Below are positions 37,126 through 50,292 of a stretch of 64,000 nt of DNA, one piece after another. This DNA comes from Marthasterias glacialis (Eukaryota; Echinodermata; Asteroidea; Forcipulatida; Asteriidae). A program made the position numbers and the translations under genes. The DNA lies in assembly GCA_911728455.2 (NCBI GenBank), contig OU452229.1:9463642-9527641 (forward strand), written 5' to 3'. The notes under the pieces are model-generated. The model did no database searches. It saw nothing but the letters and a program-made list of their open reading frames with translations, and was not told the origin of the DNA. The stretch's first letter is position 1. Every line of letters starts with the position of its first letter.

Positions 37126-39449
37126 GCAACAAATGGGGTCTCAGCCAATTGTGAGCTATCTGAAAAATGGGCAGGCTGCAGTATACATGATCACTTATGG
37201 CCAGTGTTCCGGCAAAGCAATAAAAATCAGCCTACAAGTTAAAATGAGTAACCTGTGAATAAAGGAATAACTCAAAGTGTTATATATGTACCTGGAAAGT
37301 GAGAGAAGTCTGCTTGTGGAATCATGAGCCATTGAAATTAACTGAGATTATCAGCTAGCTATACCAATCATGTGCAATATTTGATGACTTTAAGCAGACT
37401 ACCAGCCAATCAAGAGCACCTAACCACATCTTTCTCAAACAGTCTGAAATATAAAGCCAGATATTAAACCCAAAAGATTTTGTAAATGAAACAAAATAAT
37501 GTAGATATTGTATTTCCAGTTAGCCAATTGGCAGTTTATATGATGATATTCCTTCACACTGGTGTCTCCTGAGGGAGTATAAATTGTGCAACTTAGGCTA
37601 AAATGTTACAACAAAGTGCCTTTTAGTGGAAGCCAGGTGTTTGTGTGCTATTTGAAGGCAAGTTGTAAGGAGTTGTTCTAAAAGTTGTCAACAGTGTTTA
37701 TGGTATGTCAATCCCCCTTCCCTTTTAAATGTTGATTTGTGTAATCGTCTAACGTCATTGGGTGTCCCTGTATTTTAACCTTGTGTCATTACCTTCAGAT
37801 GAATTGGTGTATTTTTTTTGTAACTAAGTCACTGCGTATGGGGAGATTTGATAATATTCATAAAGCTTGCCATTGCCGTGCGCGTGTATAACAAAATCAG
37901 ATACTGTTGTACATGTAAATGTTCGGTGCATGATATTGACTTGAGATTGTTTTATCCGTTGCACATTTCCTCATATCAGTGGCAATTCTCATTGAATGTA
38001 GTGTGAATATGGGTGCACTAGAAAACCAATCATTGTCAAATTCACACTTATCTCCACTATGGAATCTACTTTATTGAAAACCCAAAATGGTCCAATTTAG
38101 AACATTAATTTGTTATCTTTTTCCTGTGTATTTCTATTTGTCCAAGATTGTATGGAGATACTCTGCCAATGTTATGCATGTTTTCTCAGGTGCATGCATT
38201 ACATCTTAATGATTTTTTAAACATGTATTTGTATATCTTTATCTTATTGTTTGATCATTTGCATGTGTAGTTTAAAAGAAAACTATTGTTATTGATTCAT
38301 CAGTTCACAAAACGTGTCAAATGACACTGAGGGTTATTTGGGTCATCTTTTGATAATTATTGGAGAATTAATTGTCCATTTTTTAATACTGTAAGTAATC
38401 GTCCTGAGAAATTTTACTGTCTGAAAGTTTGGTGAAAGTTTTGGATAAAGTTATGGAGAAAATGCGATAGTATGTCTTTTGTCCAGCTGGGAACAGCACT
38501 GCACATAATGATGAGTACAAAACTAAACACAAAATATAGCATTTTGTTACATTCAGAAAAACCTGTGTGCTGAAAAATACAAGTCATAAGCTCATTGAGA
38601 TTTTCAAAATGGAGGATTGAAGTTCTTGTACTCTTCTTAAGACAATAATGCAATAACTAATTTCAGAATGTTTGTTTTAAATTTCATTATACACTTTTAC
38701 TTAATTAAACTTCTCAGAAAACAAAGGACTTTTATTTTACTTTTTGCAACCAATTCACTCTTGTTTGTATTTTTGGACAGCAAGTATTGACGATTTTGAA
38801 TAAGGAACATAAAAAAAATCATTTTGCTGGTTGTGGGATTAATTTAACATTTTCAAGAATATCGATTAACCTACATTAATTACGCATTCATAAATACCAA
38901 GACAGTTTAGGCATTCCTATTGGTTGAAAGGTGATCACATGGCCGTGTTTACCTGGTATTAACTGGCTGATAAAGATATGGCTGGAGCTGTTTAAGACCA
39001 GTTATTTTAGTCAACATGTACGACAGGTTCTGCTTTGTGCCAGTGATAGGTTACTGAGAGTGAGTGTGTCACTAAAAACAAAGTAGGCCCTACCGGTTTT
39101 GTAATTATCGAGAAAACAATGATAAGTTTAAATCTGAAATCGCACTTATTGATAAATTTTATACCAGTACATTTTATCATCCAGAGAAATACTTCCGATC
39201 TGAAAAACTGCCTAAGTTGAGGAAACAGCATTTGAATACCATCAGTGATTACTAATGTTAATTTATTGCCGCAATCGAAACAAGCACGTATGAATGTACA
39301 CACATCCCCTAACAACAATACATCAATTCCCATTATCACTCAAACGGGATCACTCAATTTGATGAAAGTTTGGATGGTAAGAAAATATTATGAAGGTCCG
39401 TAAAAATGTGTATCCTCGTCGCAGCCATGCCAATAGTTTCTTGATTACT

Positions 39450-39845
39450 GGCGTGTCGTGGCCTAGTGGTCAAGTGCACTGGACTCAAGCTCTGGTGTTT
39501 CTGATCAGCAGAGTGTGGGTTCGAGTTCCGGTCTGGACATTTGTGTCCTTAAGCGAAACACTTATCAATTATTGCTTCGTCCTACGGTCGGATTGGACGT
39601 AAAACTGAAGGTCTCGTGTGTTGTGTAATGCACGTAAAAAAAAAACAGCTACACTTATAGCAAGAGAAGGGGTTTGCCCCAGTGTTTCTGGCACCTTGTA
39701 AACCATTACAAGGTGCTACATAAACGGCTCTCATAATTCCAAAAACTCAAAAACTTGCCTTAAAAAATAATAATATAAGAAGCGTCTTGAGTACCTAATT
39801 GTTGGTAGATATGAGCGCTTTATAACACCCGGTATTATTACTATG
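39450..39845 (+). mobile_element. tRNA-derived SINE with LINE-like tail
   Basis: Head TGTCGTGGCCTAGTGGTCAA and box B GGGTTCGAGTTCCGGTC, then ATTATTGCTTCGTCC, GTGTTGTGTAATGCACGTAA, AGAGAAGGGGTTTGCCCCAG and CATTACAAGGTGCTA. The tail reads GCGTCTTGAGTACC ... GAGCGCTTTATAACACC and (ATT)-rich DNA, the type shared with L2/CR1 3' ends. It is the most complete member of its family here. Confidence 0.75.
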
Positions 39846-40617
39846 TTTTAGTAAACCTTATTACATCTTTGAGGGAACTATATTTCACGAGGTATAGGCC
39901 TTGTATGGCTTATAATTCTGAATTCTTCCCATTTCAATCCAGCCGTCTGAGGATTTCGAGGAGACCCCAGGAGTATCACAGAAAAAAAGAAAAAAAAGAA
40001 GACTATATTATGGTTTTTTTTCTCGGTCCTTTTAACATTTCATTTCATGTATTTTAAGCTTTATATCATGAATCATAATATCTTCTTAATACATTTTAAC
40101 AGTTTCAAGGACTGAATGCAATAAATAGTTGTAACAGGTAGATGTAGTTACTGTCTGTGTTTGTCCCAGTCAACCATGTTAACAGGGATTCTTTTTATGG
40201 CAGAATGTGAACCCAGTTTGTATTTTTTGCTTATTGACTGATTATAGACAGTGAAGCAAGTTTTATGGTAAACCTAAACGGACAATGTTGACATACGTTA
40301 TTCTACCCGGCATATGGGTGTATCCAGAATTATTTTAAGGGGGTGGGGGGACGCGAAGAATCAAGAACACTTTTTTAAAGTGCTACCATTTTACAATGAA
40401 ATAATAAAAGGGTGTGAAAAGCAACTTATGCAATCAAGCCCTATGACGTGGCCTCAGAAAATAATTGATTCTACATGCTCTGTGGTGCAATCTCAGGCGA
40501 TTTCAGGCCACTTTCCCCTCAATTTTAAGTAAAAATTTTTAAGGAGCATAACGGGAAAGCTGATTGGTTCATCTATACATGTGGTCTCACAAGGGGCCTT
40601 ATTTACTCACATTGCCA

Positions 40618-40768
40618 TCTCGCAAAATAGGGGCGGTATCTGGACATTTTCTGCAGGACATGATTGGTTGCTTGGGGCACAACCATCTTCTAATAAAGAC
40701 CACTTCATTCATTTTTAACTTCAGGGAATTTGTGGGCTCAAGCAACTGGTTAAAACAAAACTACACCC
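40618..40768 (-). repeat. Interspersed repeat, copy 2 of 2
   Basis: Reverse complement of this segment matches 10695-10860: AACCAGTTGC, GAGCCCACAAATTCCC, AAGTTAAAAATGAATGA, TTAGAAGATG, ATCATGTCCTGCAG. Confidence 0.6.
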
Positions 40769-41633
40769 ACACAATACTGGTACGGCCATGGCCATGTCAG
40801 CCGTAACGCTTCCTTAGGGTGATAATGAGTGGGAAATGAGAAATGCCTTACCCTTCATATCTGTATCATAACTCCATTAAAAACAATGTATAACCACTCA
40901 TTTGTCATAAGCCAAGTGCAAGGATTTATTTACGATCATACAACAGTTTGATATATGTACTGAATGAACAATAAGCACATTATTCAATACAATTAAGAAA
41001 TAACTTATTTGACTATACGCATAGGTCATCACTGAATATTATCACAAGTACGAGCAAACCATTAAGCCCCGCCCACCATCTGCGTATGCCACAGCACACA
41101 ATCGCGCATGCCCTAGGCACAAACGTCACACACCACATGCTACAGTTTAAGTTGCATAAACAAGGATAGTGATCAGTCAATACATCGGGGGGGGGGGGGG
41201 GGGCAGGACCATAGAAAGACCCGTCTGTTCATTAAAGCCCCACCCACATAGTACTTACCTAGCAACAGTACTCAAGTGGGATGGCCATGGGAGTTTGCCC
41301 ACAATCATCTTGGCAAAGAATTCCAACTTATTTTCCTTCCTTCATGTTCCAAAACTCAAACGAACTACACAGCACTTCGCAGCAGTTTGTTATAGTTCAA
41401 ATTTTGTCACACAATTTGGTGAGCAGTTGTGATTGGTCAATTTATTAAGGGGTGGAGCTTAATGGGTCGGTCAATAGTATTAGAATTGAAACTACCTTCC
41501 AATAGCATATGCCTTTATCATGCTGTGGTCATTTGTGTGTGTCACGTACCCTGCCCACAACAGTAACAATGGCAGTTCTAATTCTCATATCATGAAAGGG
41601 AACAGACTCTTTCCCATCCAGCCTCAGTTTCAT

Positions 41634-41756
41634 TAGGCTGTGTCCGAATTGACAGCTTTGGCTGCGGTTATGCCCAGATCACTAAAAACTACTTGCTTCA
41701 ACGTTGTCACTGCAGCGTTGGCCATAGCCAAAGTCACTTCATTCGGACACGGCTTT
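41634..41756. mobile_element. MITE-like element, GGCTGTGTCCGAAT termini
   Basis: Bounded by AGGCTGTGTCCGAAT and the reverse complement ATTCGGACACGGCTT. The interior GTTGTCACTGCAGCGTTGGCCATAGCC-type sequence (split over its length) resembles a fragment at about 9770-9830, which has the same order without the termini. Confidence 0.65.
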
Positions 41757-41824
41757 ACATTGGGTCGAATAGAAAAAAAGCAAGATAGCCCCACCATAGT
41801 AAAGGTCAATTACTGGTGAACTGA

Positions 41825-41970
41825 TGGGCCCTCTTTTGAAAACAACGGCTTCGGTTTGGTCTCTGGCAAGGCTCCGATAGTTATTTTGAAAACCTGCACT
41901 TTGGTACAGTGCTTCAATAGGCTGATGGAGCCTAAGCCAGAGCCCAAGATGTGGTTTCAAGAGGGGCCCA
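41825..41970. mobile_element. Foldback element, GGGCCCTCTTTTGAAA termini
   Basis: The left end GGGCCCTCTTTTGAAA and the right end TTTCAAGAGGGGCCC are inverted repeats, with a second internal match (GCAAGGCTCC / GGAGCCTAAGCC). A diverged one-arm relative lies at about 8358-8412. Confidence 0.55.
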
Positions 41971-43554
41971 CAGTTCTATGATAATGGTAAATCCCAAAAA
42001 AAGTAAAAGCGATTAAGGAAAAGAATTTTCTTTAAACCCCACTCATTTGTTGTTTGGATTGACCATCCCCAATATTTTCTTTTGACATGGCCATGGACAC
42101 CCAACGTTTTAGTAATAATTTGAATCAGAACGCTCATATTAATACACCATAGCATTAAATGCAACAATAGGAAAATAAAATTTGATGTCACCATAAATAG
42201 AATGATCTTGACTTTGAAAGTCTGTGGTGATAGGCAAGTCTCCATCTCTCAAATGTTTGTTTTATTTCAGTTATTACCTTTAGAAAAGGAAAAAGAGTTA
42301 ACCGTTTTATCTTCTAACAAACGATTAACTTTCACCTCACTGATAAAGTTTGCTAAATCTACAAACAAGTTATATTTCTAAGTAAAGGATAGCAGTGACA
42401 GTATGCATTCTTTTGATTTAATGTGGTTCTGAAAAGAACCAATTGTTACACTACTGGTTCGTTTCAGAATCACCATAGCTCATCGAAGACATTACATGGG
42501 GTTCTTGCAATCCTCTTACGTTTCTAGATTGTTTTCCCACCATGAAAAGTTTCCAATCCCTTAAAAATTTCAAATATGAGATTGATCTCACAAGATATCC
42601 AATTCAGAAGAAAATTATTAATGCACATTTTCACCAAATGCATACATTTCACATTTTGCTGCAATATTGTTAAGCCAAGATGATATAGGTGACAGAAGAG
42701 GTGAAGAAAACAAATCTTGACTTCCCATTTTCTATAGAATTTGCCATATCTGCCATATTGCAGTCTTGCATGGTTTATCTATCATTCAAAACTGTCGTGG
42801 GGGATGATCCTAAATGGTCAGCCAGTAGGAGGGTTAACTGAAAATGAGTTCATATCTAAGATGAATTATATTTCATTATGCTCAGTCTGATATAAACTGT
42901 ATTATATACCACACACACAGATCCTTGTCATTTGATTGGTGGAACATATGTCACGTGTCATCCTTTATTTTGCTATGTATTTACTGCTGGGACGTTGGAC
43001 CGTCGTGTATGGATAATTATAGGACATCAAATATGAATTTTTCTATGCTTAATTCGCAGTGTCGTTCCCACAATTCCCGCCCGTTCCTCTAATCAATGCA
43101 AGGACGTGTAATGGCGGACAAGGAGTCGTCCCATTGTTTCCAAGAGATTTTTAGAGCAAGGGATGAACAAGGAACCGTATCTATAATTTTTGTATTCATT
43201 GTGAAAAAAAAAATGATAAGGATCTATGTGTGAGTTATATGAAACACATATTGAATACAATCATCCGGTGAACTCTGGCTTTTCCATTTCACCTCGTGAA
43301 ATGGAACAGTCCAGATTTCACCTCGTGATTACATTCTGCAAGGGTGCACTCATATGCATACACTATCTGTAAATTATTATAGGTCAAGAGTAAAACAAAG
43401 ATTTCCACAACATTGATGAAGCAATTAAACATTAGTACTATCTATTTCTTAACACCACTAAGTAATCACATAGTGCTTAGCACTTTAGCCCTTGGGCTTC
43501 AAAATTAAAGTTAACAGAATACAGTAAAGTAATAAAATAATGTCTAACCACAAG

Positions 43555-43715
43555 CTAGATACCCCACAGAGGCAATTGCCTGGCATGCCTCTGGCCATTG
43601 CCTAGGTGCCCTTTCAAATATTCCAGTAAAAAATGTGTACTTCACTCATAGAAGTGCCCTTTCCTATGTAAAAACTGCCTTGCCCTTACCAGACATGCCA
43701 GAGCGACAAAGTAAC
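43555..43715. repeat. Diverged relative of the 11826-11988 element
   Basis: Shares GAGGCAATTGCC, a GGCCATTGCCTAGGTGCCC segment and a CCTTGCCCT segment with 11826-11988. Similarity is patchy, so the link is tentative. Confidence 0.3.
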
Positions 43716-44065
43716 AGGCTTGTAACCCTACTCGTTAAATCTTAAAATAAGCTCCACAGTTATTTATCTACTAAATCACTAAGAGACAACAGTCACAGCA
43801 ACAACAAAGTTCTCAAATAAATCTGAAATGATAGCAAGTCTGTATGTCCAAGTCAACCTTCAATTTGTTCCTTTTTTTTTACCATAAACATTTTCGAGAC
43901 GACTAGAGTTGACATTAAATGATGTACAAGAGAGCTCATTTTTTAAACCTACAGCATACATTCCTTACTTCTCCAAACACTGTAAACCTACAAGAACATT
44001 TTTCCCCCACCTTTTAATCTGTCATCCTTTGAAACACTTCAGGCACCTCATACTGTGGCCTCCAA

Positions 44066-44166
44066 TTATTTGAGTACTTTTTGTTGTTGTAAATTGTTCA
44101 GTAGCATTATATACTCGTGAATCTTCTTGCATTGTTCAACAGCCTCCAGCGATGCGACCAAAATGT
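44066..44166 (-). other. Possible last exon after an ATIC 3'-UTR intron
   Basis: On the minus strand the ATIC terminal exon runs 15 nt past its TAG to CATG followed by a consensus GTAAGT donor (junction at 44509). A TTTCCTTTCAG acceptor precedes 44166. The exon that follows reads, in the frame two bases from ATIC, DILVASLEAVEQCKKIHEYI, then MLLNNLQQQKVLK and TAA at 44068-44066. The same frame is open backwards into the ATIC exon (SSLDNVEH). The helical, protein-like composition is unexpected for UTR. It may be a 3'-UTR exon, an alternative ATIC end or the last exon of an unrecognised gene. Confidence 0.4.
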
Positions 44167-44523
44167 CTGAAAGGAAATTGTAAAAAGAGATCGGTCAAAT
44201 CAAACAATCAGAAGTTGTTTTTTCTTGATCAAATATTTAACCCTTAACCTCCCAAATCCTTCTATATCCTCTTTGCCAAAATGAAGGATTCAGAAGGACT
44301 GAGGGCTGTAGGCCCAAATAACAATTGTTGATCACTAGGTCAGGCATTTTTTAATCTTATCAAAGTCCAACACATTTGGTATGGAGTGACAAAGGAGGGG
44401 ATGATATTGGAGGATTTAGGTCACATGTAGGCAAAAAGGCCTGGGGAGTAAGGGTTTATCAAAACACTGATTTAATTACCCTGCTATAAAAGTTGTTAGA
44501 GAACTTACCATGTTCGACGTTAT

Positions 44524-44885
44524 CTAGTGATGAAACAGACGAACGTTGGTATGAGCAAGAATAATTCCATGCTCATCACATGCATCTTTAATCTTCTCAT
44601 CCTGGACAGCACCAGATGGACTGGCAATGTACTCTACACCACTCTGGTTCAGAGAGGACAGACACAGGAAATTAATCAAAAGACATTTATCCTCGTTTAA
44701 AATGGACTTATGGTGCTTTTATTTTACTGAGAATACAATTACCATTTTCAGATTCTTTATTTTCAACAACAACAAAAAGACGCACAAAAAAACAAACACA
44801 AAAGGCAATTTGACATTGAGACAATTATTGTTACTAATATTTTATTTTATTTTATTTATTTATTTATTTATTATTTTATTTTAAT

Positions 44886-44916
<31 letters not shown>

Positions 44917-47900
44917 TTTTTTTGGGGGGGGAGTTGAGAAAAGGATCAAAGAACAGTATTGTTGTTATAAATTAATGCCACATTGATGAACATGATGTAA
45001 CTTTTAGCAAACCAAAATTCAAAGTCCCTAGAACCAGCTATGTGAGGAAGTACAATTGGCAAAAGCAATGCCATCAATTAGATCAACCAATCAATCAATC
45101 CAATCAATCAAATCGATCGATCGATTGATCAACAGCAATGCAATCAATGGAACAAATTTAACAAACAACCTAACTGAATTTCCCGAGAACTAAAAACAAT
45201 CAAATCAGAATTTAAAAAAAGAAAATCATGTCTGAAAATAATAATAATATAAGAAAGATTTGAAACAGCAAAAAATGGGGGAAAGCTATTAATGTATACA
45301 GTATTTGAAAACTGTTTGTTCCATTAGCAAGAGAACAATAGAGTGAACATATACAAGTCAACTTATAATACAAAGAAAGGTTGGAATCACAGATTGAGAA
45401 CACTACAAAACTGCTTATTTCACTCTAAGTTAAAATTGCCATTAAAAACAAAGATTTAAAAGACCGATTGTGAGACCAATGTTTACATGTCATCACTTGA
45501 CCTGTAGTGGGTACTACGTCATCTGAGCTGATGGCAAACTACCTGCAAATACATGCTTTGACTGACAGTCACACCAAAAGTCGGCTTTTGGTAATAATAA
45601 CACAGTTACTAAGCCATTTTATTAAAGTTGTATGTTGTGACACTGATTTTAATCACATTACTGTTTCATAAACTACCAGTATTCTCGGCGTTGAACGACT
45701 ATGTAGCCACCCGCCTGTTATTTTGTTTGTAATGTAGGCCTAAATCACTGTAAAAAAAGGGTAAAGAACTGTGAAAAAGTGAGCATTTATACCTAGCCTT
45801 GTGAAATTTCAAATAGGCAGAGGAATCACACAGTTTGGGAAAGCAATTTCTTTGGATGATTCAGCTTCAAAACTTTGAAATTCTTGTGTTGAAAAGTGTG
45901 TGATCGCGGTCATCTGGCCCAAACTTTCTGTCGTGCACTAGTACACATCGTGCACATTTATACATTTCTTGTACAATTTCCAAGACTTGCTGGAACTGTC
46001 CTTACTGACTTTATTCAGCCACTCAAAGGTCTCTGGTACAAACTCTGGAATATTTTTCACAGATTTCTAGAAAGAAAAGACTGGATCGAATAAACAACTG
46101 CAACAACCATCATGTACCCTACTGCACTTTCCTATGGAGGACGTCGTGTTTGTTTACATTTAATACCCACAATAGATCACATGACGCGTGTCGCGCGATC
46201 GGTCTATTAAAAAAAAAATCTAAAAATATGCAAATACACAAATTTCAAAACAATTATAAGAAAATCATCCAACAAGCAAATTAATAGTATCAGTAAAAAG
46301 AAGACAAAAAAATCGACACTACAATATAGCTAGCGGTTGGTATTGCAAAAAGTAGGAATGGCGTATGTATGTCAACTTACCTGGTAAGCACGATCAATGT
46401 TGTCACGGAACGGGAAGAAGGCATCAGAGCTCAGGGCCACACCCTTAAACTTGGCCATCCATTCCTTTCGCTCTTCCTACAAGCAAATCATCAAGGGAGA
46501 GTATGAGAATGAGCACCAACTACCTTTGTTCAGAAATTTCCATCCAGGAAATTCATCCTAAAAATCTTCAGAAGCCACCAGGACATTGTTAATGTGTGCT
46601 TTTTTTGTCGTTATTTTAACTTACAAAACACTTCCATAGTGCTGTTAACTATAGAAACTCACTAAGCATTGGAAAAACTTGCTTAGCACCACCAAAAAAA
46701 ACACTTTTGTTTGCAATTCAACCGGTTCTCTGATAATTTCCGCTTAGCAGATATATTAATTCCACATAGCATTTATCAAATGGTTTTATATAAAATTGAG
46801 CCAAATAATTATAATGAGATCTTTGACCTTTTGATAATGAATTAATTAATCTATTTTAAACATTTGAACACTCATTGAAATCCAACAGTATATTTATTGC
46901 TGTGATTTTAATGGGCAATTTACTCATCGCATAATCAATCAACCATAATCAATTCCACAGAGCCAATGTGTTTGTTGGTTAATATTTTTCATACTGAATT
47001 AATTGGGGTCGGGGTGGGGTTCTCAGTAGACCTTCATCTTGGCACAGCCATCTTGTATTTTTCCCATTCAAAGCTGGAGGGGCAAATAGTCAGATCCCTT
47101 TCTGTTATTAATGAGAGTCGGTATCCATTATTGCTAGTGCACACAGGGTACATGACAGAGATGATGGATTTCAAGTAATGACCTGAGTGATCTGTGGTGG
47201 AACAGTCTCCAGAAATCCTTCCCAGGTATCCTTGTCCATATCCTGTGAATCAGAGAGTAAAGAATCATTACTCATTACTCATTATGTTACAATCAACTTT
47301 ACTTTGTAAAATACCAGCTGCAGGCCTGTAAAAAAAACTATCTACACTGTTTAGTATACACAATAACAACCCATTCATCTAGCCACCCTCATTTAACTCG
47401 CTTATAAACCTCTTATGGTGCTATCATGGTATCACAATAGAGCATCCAGTGTTATAAGTGAGGTGGATTTAGAACAAATTATTTAGAAGGGTATCATGAG
47501 CGTTATCATGATACTTGACTGCCTCCCTTATAAGTGATGTTGGCTAGGTGAATCGGGTGACATTAAACTGTTTTTATTTGAACTAAAAGAAGATTTTTCT
47601 CATTTGTCTTATGAGGAAGTATACTTTGATACTCAACAAAATTGAAAGACATTTATCAGACTATAGAACAATTAAGGGGTTAGACTAAAAGTCAACATTT
47701 GAATATAATTTTAATTTTAATTAAATGTATTACACAGTGAGGTATTATTATTCAAGTGAAAAACACAAGACTGCTGGACTTGTGAGTTTACTGGTTGTAC
47801 ATTAAAATCACTGGCCTCCAGCCTACGGTCCAATGTAAATATCAAGCCCTGTTGATGATGTCCCTACCTGTCCCACAGTTCCGTTGACGTAGACATCAAT

Positions 47901-50292
47901 GACATTGGACATCTCAGCTCGCTTCACTCCCTGCTTAAAGACCAAGCCCAGGACCTTGGGATGCTGTCTCAGCCACCTGAAGAGCAAGATTATATCTCAA
48001 TGAGGCAATCTTCCATGAGGATTAACAAATCATTTATTTTATCACCTCTATCTATCATCCAGAAGATGTCATTTCCATCTCAAATTTCATCTAAAGTCAG
48101 GAAAATAGCATCTGAAGCAAGCTCCACAAACACTTATTTTGATTCCTGCAAACAAAATAAGCCTCATGCTAAATTTCCCGTGAGGGATAATAAATTTCTA
48201 ATCTAATCTATTAAACCAAACTAACAAAAATTAAAAAAAAGAACTATACAAAATGCACGAAGTCCTTGACAAAACAGTTAGTGTTCTTTTCTGTTTTCAC
48301 TACTAAAAGGAGACTACTAATTTTGATGAAATTTTCACATGTTAGTTGTGTGTTTAAGGAGCGTCTCAAAAGTTTGAACGATCGGAATGTTTTATTTAGA
48401 TTGTTTTAATTACATGGACCAGTCCATTGCATCGCAGGAGCGTTCCATTGGAACGTTTAAAATACTATCACGCATATTCTCTCATATATAAATGATCTTG
48501 TAGTTCACCACAATGTTGCGGTCCAGCTGAACATTCTGGTGGTCCACTGATTGCAGGCAAATGCCTACGAGCCAAGAACAGCCCAACTTCTGAGATGCTC
48601 CCTAATTGAAAACTAGAGAATGTTTTTATTTCACTTTTCCGAAAATCGATGATGTCCTTTCCGTTGGATCAGTGTTTTGGTAACCCAGGGGTGGTACTTT
48701 GTTCTTGTAAGGCAAAGGCTTTTTTTCCCTATGAAGAAATGTACTGGAACATCTCAAGGAACAGCGTGTCATGGCTGAGTGGTCTAGTGCACTGGATTCA
48801 AGTTCTGGTGGTCAAGTCATTGGGGTGTGGGTTCGAATCCTGGTCATGACACTTGTGTCCTTGAGCAAGATGCTTTACTGTAATTGTTTCTCTTCACCCA
48901 GGGGTATAAATGGGTAACTACGAGGGTAGAGGTTGATATTGTGTTTGAAAAAGCCTTTGGAGCGCCACTGCAGCTCAGGGCTGTATACTCCCCAGGGAGC
49001 TGAGAAAAATTACAGAAATGTTATTGACCAAATGACCAGGGCACTAATGTAAAGCGCATAGAGACGTTATTGTGAAATGCACTTTATAAGAGCTAATTAT
49101 TATTATTAACAAGGCAATGACCAAGGGCACGGAGGTGATTGCCTCCTTGAATTATCATGTCCAGTGACCTACCAGTTATTAGCTTTATCTCCCGCCAGTC
49201 TGGTGCAGTGGATACGAGATTGCTGTCCCGCGCCACTTCCAATCACCTGACCATCACGGGCAAAGCAGACAGAGTTTGACTGTGTGTACTTGACAGCAAT
49301 GGTGGCCACAATCAAGTCTCGAAGGGCTCCCTCAGATAGCTGAAACCAAAACCATTTCAAGAGATGATTCATTTTATCGAATAAACGATCAAATGCTTTA
49401 TACTTGTCATGTTACTTGCTTGTATTTTGTATTTTGGGAGTTGAATTCTCTGTGCAGTGCGCTGCTAACACGTCGCTTACATGGTTACACGCACACCATG
49501 TCTTTACATGCCTATGGCAGACCATAGGCAGACTGTGGCTACCATTGACGTCAGTGCATGGGGTCCATATACATTAATAGTTTAAAACTACACAATGCAC
49601 ACTCACAATGGAATGTCCAGGCGTGTTAACACGTCACTCGCTGTTGACCTCATACCAAAAAATATATATGTATACACGTCTGCCGACAGAATCCCAAGTT
49701 CAACACAAAACGGGTTTATCAGGCATCCATTTTCAGGCATGCAAAGTGTTTGCGCACAAGTGCTACCGCAACCCTTGCTTGAGAAACTAACAGTCAACTC
49801 ATTCCAGCCTATTGGGTTTACCTGATGAGTAGAATTTTTTTTCTTTATGCATTTTAACATTAACGAACAACTTATTAATTTATATTGCGCAAATTCCATA
49901 TCGATACATGTATGTTCAAATGCACATCACATAAACTGTACTCCAAATGCTCAGAGAGGGCGCACGATCCAGGAACACTAGATGTGGGCTGATGTTAAGG
50001 AGGCCCATCATGTCCCACACAAGCAACCAACTATGACAATACATGGAATGGTCTCCCATCCAATTACTGACCACAGACAGTGGTGCTTAACTTGGCAGTT
50101 CTTGCATTGAGCTAACTGCCTGGGACGATTTGACTTTATTAATCTACCCAAGAGACTATGTACCTGGTTTTTCTTGGTCACTACGTTGCTGAAGAGCTCT
50201 TTTGTCACTGCAGCATTGTTACGCAGCTGCTGGAGCTGTAGTCCATATAAAGTGCGAGTCTCTGTCTCATCTGGCTCATAACCGGGATCCAT
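44524..50292 (-). CDS. ATIC: ATIC, 3' half (AICAR transformylase/IMP cyclohydrolase)
   Basis: Six minus-strand exons: 50292-50164, 49339-49173, 47976-47868, 47242-47183, 46476-46381, 44643-44524. All have GT-AG borders and matching phases, giving 226 residues, about the last 38% of a ~590-residue protein. Diagnostic sequence includes [97 protein letters not shown] and the end [14 protein letters not shown]. This is the C-terminal part of the AICAR transformylase domain, which formylates AICAR with 10-formyl-THF in de novo purine synthesis. The IMP cyclohydrolase domain and the Lys-His catalytic segment of the transformylase are not seen between 50292 and 64000. The remaining exons are off-window, with the deaminase and the retrotransposon inside a very large intron, or the gene is broken. 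The exon at 47183 uses an atypical GTCATT donor. Confidence 0.92.
44838..44922. repeat. (TTTA)n microsatellite
   Basis: TTTA/ATTT tetranucleotide tract with a few phase slips, inside the last coding intron of ATIC. Confidence 0.9.
48763..49110 (+). mobile_element. Full-length-looking tRNA-derived SINE (ATIC intron)
   Basis: Head GTCATGGCTGAGTGGTCTAG, box B GGGTTCGAATCCTGGTC, ACACTTGTGTCCTTGAGCAA, CACCCAGGGGTATAAATGGG, CCCAGGGAGCTGAGAAA, then GTAAAGCGCATAGAG and the tail GCACTTTATAAGAGCTAATT plus (ATT)n. It is inserted opposite to ATIC transcription. A second copy is at 4797-5097. Confidence 0.8.

Larger units (their letters stand above)
37126..44065. other. Tail-to-tail intergenic region FYCO1-ATIC
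   Basis: FYCO1 ends on the left and ATIC on the right, in convergent orientation. AATAAA motifs near 37219 and 37256 are possible FYCO1 polyadenylation signals. No further exon was recognised. The region holds a SINE, several foldback elements, an 18-G tract at about 41186 and an inverted copy of the 10.7-kb repeat. Confidence 0.5.
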
